From contig RQOL01000563.1 of assembly GCA_013076295.1 (NCBI GenBank), positions 8,928 to 72,927 on the forward strand: a DNA stretch of 64,000 nucleotides. Reading direction: 5' to 3'. The number at the start of each line of letters is the position of its first letter. Positions within the stretch are counted from its first letter, which is position 1. A model generated the notes under the pieces. The model saw only the letters and a program-made list of their open reading frames with translations, was not told where the DNA came from and ran no database searches. Source of the stretch: Sanderia malayensis. Its lineage: Eukaryota; Cnidaria; Scyphozoa; Semaeostomeae; Pelagiidae. Positions 41,393 through 51,642 of this stretch are shown here, in pieces. The position numbers were made by a program, and so were the translations under genes.

Positions 41393-42052
41393 AACATTAA
41401 AACCAAGCAGCAATTCGGCAAGCATGCAGCACGCATGTAATCCAAAGCCAACTGACCACCCACTGGGGAGGAATGCTACATGGCACAACAGGGAGCAGTG
41501 GGGTGCCTGTCCATTAAACTTGGTTAAACCACACGTGCTCAAACCTGTGAGTATCAATAGCCACATGATACTTATAATCCAATTCCAGACAATACTTCAG
41601 AAGTTGAATTTTGCAACAGCGACGTCTCCGTTTTCCTTGTGTCTTCTTCGTTGTCATATCGTTTGGTAAGTACAATTATTGTATGCGTAAAATTGTGAAA
41701 TTAGCTATTGTCCCAACTGCAAGTATACTCGGTCAAAATGTCGAAATAAACATGACTGAAGACACTAGAAAACCTTTGTTTACGCGTTTGGCCTAACGTA
41801 AAAACTGATGAATCATGTTGTTTCTTTAGAAACATATTCATTTTCGGTGAAAAAACTAAATCTTGTGTGAAATAGGTACCCTTTTTCTCATTTACCCCAG
41901 CTACCCTTTTTTGTCATTGGTTCCTAGAAGTTGCTTTCTCATTACCCCAAAAACGTGTCACCCATGCAATGCTTTTTTTTACAACAAGTAATGTGAAATT
42001 GCAAGACTGCAAATGCTACATACCCTTTTCAAATGTTGTTCCAAATTTCAGA

Positions 42053-42295
42053 CAATCGTCCACATAAATTGTGAGACTGCCTTTGTCTTTCCCCTCCCCC
42101 AAACAATCAATGTTGGTTAGGTGTTGTTTCTCAGCTTCTTTGAGGATATGATGAGGTTTTCTTTCCACAATAATGACAACATTGCATAGTCAGGGGAAGG
42201 GAGTGCTGGGGAATCATTTTTCGTGCAAACGTTTGCCAAAAAACGTACTGCTATCTTGTATTTTTGCGAGTCTCAATGTATTTTGTGAAGGATTG
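42053..42295 (+). repeat. Terminal repeat S1, right end of the array
   Basis: Complete S1 following the tail of copy D (TTTCAGA). After its final GATTG comes TA and then GGTAAAACATTTTTAG, the continuation of the satellite unit interrupted at 24306. This defines the right end of the insertion. Confidence 0.87.
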
Positions 42296-42297
42296 TA

Positions 42298-42654
42298 GGT
42301 AAAACATTTTTAGTTACTTTTTTCAGGAATAGTAACATTCATTTCCACAATTTATACCTGAATCCCCCTAAATAATGCTAAAACTAATATAATTATAACA
42401 TTCATTCCGACAATTTCCCGTAATGAAAATAACATTCATTTCCACAATTTAAACTGATGAAAATTACCATTTATTCCCAGAACTTACACATGAACCCATT
42501 TTATTACATCTTAAACTAAGTGAAAACATTTGTAGTTACTTTTTTCAGTAATAGTAACATTCATTCCCATTATATACACATGAATGCCCGTAAATACAGC
42601 TAAAACTGATAAAAAATATAATATTCATTCCCACCAAATAGACTGATAAAAAGT
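42298..42654. repeat. AT-rich satellite resumed
   Basis: Same 190-bp family as 12825-18691, resuming exactly where the unit was interrupted before the element array. It stops at a LINE insertion. Confidence 0.93.
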
Positions 42655-43093
42655 CTATCTATCTATCAAATCAGTAATGTACAGAACCAAGTTATTGGCA
42701 TTACGTACAGTGTTTGTTAGCATAAAACATAAATAAATAAAAAAGATAAATAAATAAGATAGTTAAATAAATAAGATAAATTAATAAATAACTAAATAAA
42801 TAAACAAACGTTTTAAAGCAGCAAGGTTAACTTAATGAAATGTCTATCAATTTGCAACTAGTTTTAATTAATTTGTAATTGTTTTTTTTCTAGTTGTAGT
42901 TTTAGGGCATCTACTGAACCTTAGGCTCTTATATCAGGTGTTAAGCAAAGCAGTTCCATATTTTTGCTCCTGCTGGAACAAATGAGTATTTAAATGTATC
43001 TGTTCTACAAAAGGGGATGATGACGACCTGCTCTGAGCGACGCCCCATGTGGATTTGCAGGCTTAAAATAAGTAACGGGGATGTCAATAAGAG
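42655..43093 (-). mobile_element. 3' end of a non-LTR retrotransposon, 5'-truncated, inside the satellite
   Basis: On the minus strand a frame reads through HMGRRSEQ and FKYSFVPAGAKIWN before a stop, resembling the C-terminal end of LINE reverse-transcriptase proteins (CR1/L2/jockey-like). A 3' tail of GATA repeats follows (CTATCTATCTATC on the plus strand), with TAAA-rich sequence in the 3' untranslated part. Flanking words AAAAGT and AAGAGT may be a decayed target duplication. The satellite reads continuously across the insertion. Confidence 0.65.
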
Positions 43094-43335
43094 TAGCATT
43101 TATTCTCATAATTTACACATGAAGACAGAAGAATACATCTAAAACTTAGTAAAACACTTTCAGTTACTATTTTCAGTGATATTAGCACTCATTCCCACAA
43201 TTTACACATGAATCCACGTAATTACAGCTAAAACTAATAAAGAGATAACATTCATTCCCGCAATTTAGACTAATGAAAAATAACATTCATTTCCACAATT
43301 TAGATTGATGAAAATTAGCATTTATTCCGACAATT
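43094..43335. repeat. AT-rich satellite, last block
   Basis: Continuation of the satellite after the LINE insertion, ending near TTCCGACAATT. Beyond it, 43336-43531 is non-repetitive and holds nothing I can name. Confidence 0.9.
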
Positions 43336-43531
43336 GGAAACTTGTAGATTTTGTTCTTTTATGGTTGTGTCGCTGGATTACGTTTGCTTGTGGATAACAT
43401 TAAATGAAAACCAAAACCTATCTACATCTATTCTGCAACAGCGGCAAATCTCGATGCAAAAACTATACTATGAATGCAAGTCAAGGGAAAAGAAAGGTAA
43501 TAGATAAAGAAAGAATATGAAGATAAAAAAT

Positions 43532-44487
43532 TTACTTGAAATGTATAAAACTCAAGTTTCCGTAGCTGTTTTCAGGATAGGCCATGATAGATGTTACTGC
43601 TTCCAAAAATCTGTCCATATTCTTCTTCACGGATACATAAACAGCACCTACCATATCTCTCTTAAACATATGTGTATGTGTCCATGAAAGCAAGAGCTTC
43701 TTCATCGGAACAAAATACTGATGTTTTCTCATCGCAAGTAAATATGAGACAAAATGCCTTCCCGAAGCTCGTTTGAAGGTCTAATTGACTTTTCAGCGTC
43801 GATAAATAATGTTCGTTTTTCGTGGACACATACAGTTCTTTTCTTACAATAAACGGGCACACGTTTTTCAGTTGATCACAGACTTCAGCAATTGAGCAAT
43901 ACCGATCTGGTAAACTCTTTCTGTAATAATCATAGGGAATGTTTCCCTGCTGCATCGCAAAACGCATGATGCCTTCGATAAATACGTTGACACTCGAATC
44001 TTCCCATACACTTTCGCAAACAGAACACATATAAAGGAGCATGCATTGCTTCCATTTCGGCCGCTAATTCTCCCCTGAGAAAAGCCTTCATTGTACAGGA
44101 TCATACAACCATCCCTGTTCAATTCATTGTCATTAAAATTGACAAAAAAAGGGAACTTTTCACTTTTTCTCGTTGTTGGTATGTTGTTAAAATCAACAGA
44201 AATATCATCATCTTCATCATCTTCTGACTCCTCGTACACATCTGGATCTCCCACATCAGCTGAATTAACGCAAGCATAATCATTTTCATAATCAGATATA
44301 TTTGATTCGACTTCAGGAGCACTGACCAAACAAGGACCCACAGAAGAAGACGTTGATGGCATTGCAGTTTGCCGTGCTGTCAAGATTTCAAAGGACTCAT
44401 AGCCTTGCCGTAGCATCGATTTCGCAAAATGGATTCCTTTGTTTATTAATGCAAGGACACCATTGGCCACATCATCATCCATCAAAT
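43532..44487 (-). pseudogene. Last exon of the KDZ gene: acidic linker plus cysteine-protease-like domain
   Basis: This exon joins in phase to the previous one (QSG then DLMDDDV). It has a Ser/Glu/Asp-rich linker, then GRNGSNACSFIC, a small-residue-rich turn with a cysteine followed by a hydrophobic strand, and about 110 residues later a His-rich THTHMFK segment followed by GAVYVSV. A Cys with a late His beside a Gly-Ala strand recalls papain-fold peptidases; that is inference from layout, not a recognised family. Two frameshifts, near 44015 and 43690, break the domain, the second just before the His pair. The stop is at 43532-43534. Confidence 0.55.
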
Positions 44488-45194
44488 CTTGTAATCGATA
44501 TTTATTGGTAATAGTCAATAACAAAATTATGAGCAATATGGTGAGTATTATTCACAGGTTGTTAATTGTTATATATGCTAATGCCCAAAACTTGTTAGAC
44601 TGGCCCATCTATGGTTGAACTGCACTGGGGAGAGGGGTTCCCAATTTTGCTTTTCAAAAATATCAATAACGTGGAAACCTTAGTGTATTCTCGACTGTAG
44701 AATTACCTCAATTGTTTCAGAGTTGCTAGTTTCCATTGGAGCAATATTGTCAGAAGAGTTTCTTGAGTCTACGGTGATAATTACAAGCAATAAGGGTCTT
44801 TAGCAAAACTTGTGTTTATCACGTTCAAAATGATCTGTAAAACTTTATCAACCAAAAAGAAATATGAAAAGCAATACAATACACAATACCTGATTGTCGT
44901 GATTTCAGGAGAATTTTAACGCAGGATTCCTTTTTTCTTTTTAAAGTTGGTAGGATCGAATCTGCGTAATACTTCAAATAGCTTGACTTTTCCTTTTCGA
45001 TGAATTCTATCTCTTCTAAACACCTTTCATTAAACAACAATCTATCGATTACGTGTCGTTTGCATGATATGGAACTTTCTAAAATAAAATTAGGTTGATT
45101 ATTCATTAAAAACGTTAATTATTGCACTTATAGCTATATAGTTTCGTTGGGAATAAGATCAAACATTTGGGACCAAGAAAAACGTACAAACGGC

Positions 45195-45433
45195 CAATGG
45201 CGTAGATAGAAAATTTTTAGGGGGGTGCAGAAATGTAGATTTTCAGACAAGAATTTGATAAACATTTTTGTTTCTTAAAAACTATGAATATAAGATGAGG
45301 AACTTAGCTAGAACTGAACGTAAGCAGAAGATATTTATTTTTCGACAAGATCAGCAGTTTTCCGACAAAGCGGCAGTTTAGCTCTACAGGGGGGTTTTCG
45401 CCCCCACCTGACCCCCCTCTATCTACGCCATTG
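45195..45433. mobile_element. 239-bp inverted-repeat element (MITE) in a KDZ intron
   Basis: Ends are CAATGGCGTAGATAGA and its reverse complement TCTATCTACGCCATTG. Flanks ACAAACGGC (left) and CAAAACGGC (right) look like an 8-9 bp target duplication, which would suit a hAT-type element. No coding capacity. Confidence 0.75.
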
Positions 45434-45466
45434 CAAAACGGCTGTATCTTGATACGCTAGGTGGCT

Positions 45467-45865
45467 ACCAAAATATGGAATTAGCCACTGGGGACTTATT
45501 TTATTTTTCACATTTTGGATGCAGGCTTCTTTGATGGGGAGATGGGTTATTCGAGGGAGGCTTATAAAATTATCTGAACCATGGTATGTATACATAAAAA
45601 CTAATTTTCAATACGACATTAAATAATATATTGTATATGATATAATTGTGTTTCCAAAAAACGAGATATTGGGGGCGGGGGCTTTATTGAGGGGGCTTAT
45701 AAACAATTTGTAGTCCGAAGGTAGGGGCTTATTCGGGGAGGGGGGATTGAAGAAGTTATGGTGCGCTGTTACCGTACTAATTTTGCCTAATTTCACCCAT
45801 TCAAAACTCGATACTGAAAAAGTGGACTTATTTGAGAGAGAGGGTTAGTTGGGTAACAGCGGTTT
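45467..45865. repeat. Diverged relative of the 47773-48150 element
   Basis: Contains GGAATTAGCCACTGGGG, ACTTATTTTATTTTTCAC and a GGGTTATTCGAGGGAGG word, matching the order of motifs in the element at 47773-48150. Ends are not clear. Confidence 0.4.
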
Positions 45866-46447
45866 TGATTTTTAAATTGTCCACTCTCTTTCTACGCACC
45901 TTCAGATGAATTACAGGTAGATAGTAGATCTTGAGCAAAGTTGTTAACATCAATAGGAGCCTTTTGCAGATCAGAAGCCAATTCATTGTAAAGCGCAATA
46001 ACATTTTTGATTTCTTCCTTAACTCTCCTTGAATTCCTTTTCAACCGTGCGTATTCTTTGCTGGAGTCTAATAAGCGATTATACTTGTGGTAAGCAATGT
46101 GCAAAATTGTAAGGTTCAAAATATGAATTCTTGCAAATATTGCCTAATTGATTTCTCTGAAAACAATATCTTACTTGAAACTTTCTTCGCATTAACCAAA
46201 ACATTTTCTAAAGATAGGTGTTTTGCGTAAATTGCATACCACAACGACAATATAATTTTAGATTTTAAAGACTTGACTGTCTCTGCGTCAGGTAAACCGA
46301 GCTCCGTATGTCATTTCAGCACTTTTTCTTGCATTTTCTTCAGCTTCACAGGATTTCTTTTTGGCCTCTTTGCACTTAAGGTTGCAGCATAGTACATGTC
46401 AAGCTTTTTATAATGTTGCCAATCTGGAAGCTCAATCTCTGGGGGTA

Positions 46448-46847
46448 CTCTTGTGTGCATAATAAACGGGGGGTTAAAATAAACGTGGGGTGGGGAAAAA
46501 TCCTCAAAAACTAATAAACGGGGGGTCAAAATAAACGGGGGGATGGAATCTCCAAAAAGCAACAGAGGAGGGATGCACAGTACTAATAAATGATCTTTCT
46601 TGATGTTGAAAATCTAGAAGTGCTACTAATATAGAAAAGGAAAAATTAATTATGTTCATGCTCATCATTCACATAATTTAAGTACATCAAATGCAAATTC
46701 CAACAATTTTGTAAACAGCAGTGCAAAACCAAAGATTCTAAATTTGAATTGCCAAAAAACAATAAACGGGGGCGTCATAATTAGCTCCGAGGGGTGGGTA
46801 AAAAATTAATAACCGGGGGGGGGGTACGTTTATTATGCACACAAGAG
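46448..46847. mobile_element. 400-bp MITE inserted in a KDZ exon, TA target duplication
   Basis: Terminal inverted repeats CTCTTGTGTGCATAATAAACG and its complement, flanked by TA on both sides (46446-46447 and 46848-46849). The interior is rich in AATAAACGGGGGG words. Removing the element with one TA rejoins the KDZ exon in frame (LVALDA before, LPPEIELPDW after), which fixes the boundaries to the base. TA and short inverted ends point to a Tc1/mariner-superfamily transposase acting in trans. Confidence 0.88.
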
Positions 46848-47772
46848 TAGTGCATCAAGAGCAACAAGTTCTGCAGTAGTTAAGCAATACTGCCCCATGC
46901 GGCTGTGTGATCTACATCGACTCACAGATTCAATTTTGGCTACGGAAAATGACAAATGTAACAAATTAAAAATAACTGTTCTTAATTTCTGTACCGCGGT
47001 GGAGATCCTTTTGAATCAACTTAGATAAGGTCTTAGTATCCCCCTACCCTTGTCACTGGCAACAGTGTTGACACAATGAAAACTTTACATATTCATTGTT
47101 GGTCTTTCCAGTTGTGTCATTGCTAAAAAGGCACACGGACTATGTAATGTTATAATTCAAAACCGTTTTAAATTAGAATTAACAAAGGTCAAGTTAAGTT
47201 GGTTTTTGGATCTTCGGGAAACGTTTCATCCACATCATTTATTGCTTTCAAGTTTTTCAGGGGTAATCAATTTTAATCTCCATCACCATTGGGGCTCGGC
47301 TAAAGATACCATCCATACCCTGTGCAAGATTCAGCAAACCTTTGAGCCATTTCTCATGATCTACCATCTGCAAATTTATTGACTTTTGATTGCAGTATTT
47401 TTCAAGATCCTTCATTGATTCTTTCCTCGATTTGAGTACCTATAAAAAGTGAGTGTTGAGCTTGAATAAGGCTTTAGTTTCAATAGTTCATTGGTACCTT
47501 AAATTTAATTTGAGCCACCTACATTAGCAGGAGGCGCAGGAGGCGCGGTCTGTGTGGGGAGAATCTTCGGCAAAATAGACAACCTTGTAAGGTTAACTCG
47601 GCAAACTTGACTTGGTGACCAGTATAATTTAACAAATTAATAACAATCGGTAGTAATTTTGACAGTTTCCATATTCAGCATGATTATTACAGCATGTTAT
47701 GCTTTTATTTCATCCAAAAATCTCGTACTCAGGAAATAGAAATTTTACATCCCTCTCCCCAAACTTTTTATA

Positions 47773-48150
47773 CCTTAAATCCTCGAATTAGCCCCCTGGG
47801 GGCTTATTTACTTTTGACATTTTCAGAGCGGGGCTTATGCGAGGGGGGGGGGCTTATAAAACCTGAAATATGGCACAAAAATTGACGTTGTTACTGGGAA
47901 AATAAACGGGAAATTGGTTTAGTTGTTCCAGCAAAGTATTTTGCATACACAGATAAACATAAGAATGCCCAGATATTGGTGAAAAAACGGTCAGAAAAAC
48001 AAAATTATCTTGAACTCGCTGTACGCAAACATCAGCATGTTTGGGGTGGGGGCTTATTCGAGGGGGGGGGCTTATTAACAATTTGTTGTTCTAGGGTGGG
48101 GGCTTATTCGAGGGGGGCTTATTCGAGGGGGGCAATTCGAGGATTTACGG
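47773..48150. mobile_element. 378-bp MITE in the long KDZ intron, TA flanked
   Basis: Ends CCTTAAATCCTCGAATT and AATTCGAGGATTTACGG are inverted repeats, flanked by TA at 47771-47772 and 48151-48152. The interior repeats GGGGGCTTATTCGAGG several times. It lies in the intron of about 2.3 kb between KDZ exons at 49747 and 47427. Confidence 0.75.
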
Positions 48151-48152
48151 TA

Positions 48153-49746
48153 CTCGCTCTTTTTCACGAATCTACTGTAAATACACCCTTTTTGATTCGT
48201 GCGCGCATGCCCGTAGCGAATCTATGGGGTGGATAGGGATTTTTGTCTCCAGTCCGGTTCGGCATCCTTTGAGGCCTCGCTTTCCACCTAAGTTATTCCT
48301 ACGCAGCGGCAATTGCTCCTCCCTACAACACAATGACTGAGTTCCAAAAACTATTGGTCAAATAAAATAAACAAATTAATAAACTTTAATTAGAACCGAT
48401 TGCTTAACGTGTCCGCCGGCTTTGGATAGTTTCTGTGTGTGGCACATTCTGTGTGATAAACATTGTCACATGGCAAACCACCAGCCGAAGAGAAGATTTG
48501 CTGTTGTATAGCCTACTTGGAAAACTCAGCTGGCCTATTATTGGAACTTACCGTGATTCCTTTTGATGTTCTGACCCTGACCATATTATTAATATAATAA
48601 ATGGAATTTTCATTGTCGTACATTATAGGTTTTTTCCTGATCAAAATAATGACTATGTTTTGGTATTGTGTGTTTGTTGAAACATTATTGAGAAACCAAA
48701 CGGGCTGTTGTCCACGATTTTAAATGAATTTTTTTCGGATAAATTTAACACACACAGTCCAAATGGGTTTGTGTAGGCTTAGTTCTTTGAGTTTCCTGGT
48801 TGTCATTATTGTAATATTTAGTCTTGGATAAATAAGTTAATAAAAACTGCTTTTCAGCTGCAAACTTTTATAGTTTGTGCAAACAGTACACCAGTAATAT
48901 TTCATCAACAAAGAAGTGGGTTAAGCAACATGCATCTGAAAGTTACCATAAAATTTTGAAAACAAGATGTCATCACAGACCAATTTTATTGCAAAAATGC
49001 ACTGCTTTGTTGCTTGTTTTGTTATCAGATCAGGGATGTAGAGATGAACCCAGGACCTACATTTGATGCAAATTTACAGAGGATCATTTCTAATGATTAT
49101 AACTTTTTCCACTTATCATCAGAATCTCACATTTTTATATGCTCTGCATTGCATTTATCATTGTGGCTAGTAGTAAAGCTCATGTAAAGCCTCTTAATAT
49201 ACCTATCAGAACACATAAAATAGTTGGTGATGGAAACCGTCTTTTTTGGGCTCTGTCACATGCAGTTTGTTTTTATACATCAGTATCTGTTTTTTCCAAT
49301 TTTCAATTGCTGTCTAAATTTTTGTCTGTCGTCTGCAACAGCTTTTGTTGAATGAGTTTACCAATTGTTTGGATTTGTAAAATGTGTTGCACAATCCTAT
49401 TGATTCCCCCCTTGATCTGAGTAGGCTACTTTTCTTGTTGTGTGCACAAATTATTTAACATATATATTCTTTTTTATAATACTTCGAATCGCAATATGAC
49501 TTTGCTGCTAACATTGTCATATCGCACGAATGTGCAAGGGCATTGCCATTTTTATAAGAATACCTAAATTTTTGTCAAGCCCTAATATTCTTAATTTTTT
49601 TCTATTTTAAGCCTAAAATTATTCCTAAAATATTCTTCGTCGACATAACGTGTAAAATCGACTGAATATAAATTGTTTAATCCCATAGAGAATAGAACAG
49701 CATGGCGAACGCCGATAGAAGCAGTCAAAAAATAAGAACTTCTTAC
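48153..49746. other. Long KDZ intron, remainder
   Basis: AT-rich sequence without a supported gene on the minus strand. On the plus strand it holds a 2A-like motif (49035-49058) preceded by a hydrophobic open stretch (48875-49030). Otherwise nothing recognised. Confidence 0.5.
49035..49058 (+). other. 2A-like ribosome-skipping motif, DVEMNPGP
   Basis: Plus-strand codons read RDVEMNPGPT, matching the D(V/I)ExNPGP core of 2A peptides, at which ribosomes skip one peptide bond. An upstream frame ending TALLLVLLS gives the hydrophobic run usual before 2A, but it is one base out of register. The open frame after the motif continues about 40 codons. Probably a remnant of a retroelement or a 2A-bearing gene. 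Confidence 0.55.
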
Positions 49747-49935
49747 ATCTTTTTTCTTTTCAAAAGCATCTTTGGAAAATTAACAATTCGATTCTTGTTC
49801 CACTTCAAAACAAGTTCTGTTAAATACTCTTCGCGCACTGTGTTGTGTATAAAAATGTGTCGGTAAAACAAGTTGATACAGAGACTCATATAGAATTTTG
49901 AGAAAACATATATACAAGAAAAAAAATCAAATAAC

Positions 49936-51108
49936 CTTCCGGACTCATTCTTCGAGTCACACTACTTGCATTCGACAACATGCTATTGACAATTTCGCAG
50001 TCCTCTCCGTGACGTCTGCCTGACCCTTTCTTGTATCGGACCCCCCTCCGAAATCTATTAAACAGATATATGTTCAGCATATTCTGTACTATGCAATCAA
50101 AGTGACTTAAATGGATAGAAATTTTAAAATCATTGTACACAGCAAACAAAAAAGTCCTAAGCCCTATCATTACCTGACAAGTCCAGTCGTGGCATGAACC
50201 GTGCATAAGGTTTAGTGCAAATGTGACTTTTGAAGCGTTTACTGGATCTACCTTTTCCACCCATTTTCTATATTCGCAAGCAATATCTTGAAAGATAAAG
50301 CTCACATCTCTGTTAACAATATCTTCGGCGTGAATGAAGTGGTGGTAAGCAAAAAGTTCCCCCTGAAACATATTTACACCTCTCTGTGCAACTTGATGAC
50401 GACAACTGCAAAACATGAGACCAGTTTCATCTAACGACCCTTTCTTTTTTACATCATTTGCAGCTGCTTCCCAAATAGAATTACCACATTGGTTATCCAT
50501 TTTAATTTTCTACGAATAACCGGAAAAATATCACATATAACAGCTTTCTAACTAATGCTGCCAAGAAATCTCCGTGTGTTCTATTTCAAGTTTAAAGGCT
50601 AAGATATATCTTTCCTAAAAAAATTGTTTTATAAATCATCTTCTATAGGTCTGTATTTTAACTGTGAAGTATGATATGGTGCATTACCTTGCATCCTGTC
50701 TTTTTGTACAGAGAGCATATATGCTCATCAACAACGTTGTTTGGAGATATGAATATATCATCATAGTAACTCAATCTTCTGCGTCTAAATATTTATTCAA
50801 ATAACTCTGGTTATATTTCCTTACAAATATTTTTTGATTTCCAAAGAGAAAATATTGGTGTTCATTCAAAGTTTATTGCTGAGCTTACGTTAAAAATAGG
50901 CTAAAATAAAACATTGCTTTGCTTCTCACCTGCCTCCTCTCTGATATTGCCGTAATTTTGCATTACCATCAATATGGGCGGTTAATTGTTTAATTGAGCA
51001 TGGTGGGCACTCCATCCAATTTTTTTCTTGAAGCCGATCTAACTCATACTGGCAAAACTTCCATTCACGTGATGCTCTTTGAAATGCCTCAGTGTTTATT
51101 GTTGGATT
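49936..51108 (-). pseudogene. KDZ catalytic core exons
   Basis: Four exons carry the recognisable core: 51108-50930 (REWKFCQYE, CPPCSIKQ, HIDGNAKLRQ), 50784-50688 (SYYDDIFISPNNVVDEH), 50509-50174 (CGNSIWEAA, LDETGL, CSCRH, MFQGELFAYHHF, QDIACEY, MHGSCHDWTCQ) and 50054-49936 (GSGRRHGEDCE, MSPE). All three junctions have GT-AG and keep phase, except that six Gs near 50045 put the last exon one base out. The preserved acidic and histidine residues are those expected of an RNase H-like KDZ core. Confidence 0.85.
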
Positions 51109-51642
51109 CTTTTAAGAAAGAAAATATCTCCTGTTGACATGAATGGTTTCGCCCAATGTCAGGGTTTATCAGTACAGCTACAATCCTCGCCATAAGGTGT
51201 GAGACAGTAAAAGAATGCTCTGAATTTTCACATGTCCGAAAAAATCGACCCACCCTATTCAATGTTGAGGATGTTTGGAAAGTGTTTTAGCACTCCTGAT
51301 AAACTGTCCATCAAAAATAGCAACATTGATTTGGGGAGGGGTGTCTGTATTTGAAGAAATTTGTTTTCATTGAAAGTGATAAATTTTTCATTGTCTCAAG
51401 ACCTTCTGTCAATGATTGTAGAGAATCCTCAAAACCTTTCAATTACATGTTACAATGTCTTGCTCAGACATTTATTTTACCTTAAACTTGTATCATGTAA
51501 CATTTGTGCAGGTGTCTGTACTCTACTCTATTACTACATGTGTAATTAAAAAGTTTTGAGGTCCTCAGCTATAGACCATTCAAGTAGGAAAGATAAAACA
51601 AAGTAATAATCCATTCAGATGCTTGGATCCAAAAGAGCATAC

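Larger units (their letters stand above)
36830..41550 (+). mobile_element. 4.7-kb element with internal tandem repeats, same ends as its neighbour
   Basis: Begins TTAATGTCCAACCCC immediately after the 426-bp element and ends AAACCTGTGA before GTATCAATAG of the host unit. The two elements lie head to tail. The interior holds a 74-bp array, an 87-bp array and a unique stretch of about 1.4 kb (40000-41390). Open frames of 166-237 codons in that stretch overlap on both strands, have no recognisable domain, and I do not call them genes. Central minisatellites are known in Helentron-like elements; whether this belongs there is open. Confidence 0.7.
24309..42295 (+). mobile_element. Head-to-tail array of three Rep/Tc1-type element units (copies B, C, D)
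   Basis: Three units of about 4.29 kb follow each other: B 24309-28596, C 28597-32848, D 32849-42052 (with a 5147-bp insertion), closed by a final terminal repeat S1 at 42053-42295. Each unit reads S1, transposase (plus), central inverted repeat, rep (minus), then an AT-rich tail ending TTTCAGA. The outer ends sit at TA in the AT-rich satellite (24307-24308 and 42296-42297), and the satellite halves on either side rejoin as one continuous unit. Internal S1 copies are flanked by GA and TC, not TA. So the array looks like one insertion. I cannot name an established family for this gene pair. Confidence 0.88.

Noticed and set aside
40239..41566. Open frames of 166-237 codons on both strands
   Set aside because: They overlap each other on opposite strands, show no recognisable domain, and lie in the interior of a repeat-bearing element.
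24309..42295. Endogenous ssDNA virus genome rather than a transposon
   Set aside because: No capsid-like gene is present in any unit, and the ends have transposon features (TA duplication, inverted tips). A virus-derived Rep remains possible.
46950..47265. Possible additional KDZ exon
   Set aside because: No open stretch with matching phase and splice sites could be found; only the 47427-47319 exon is tentatively kept.
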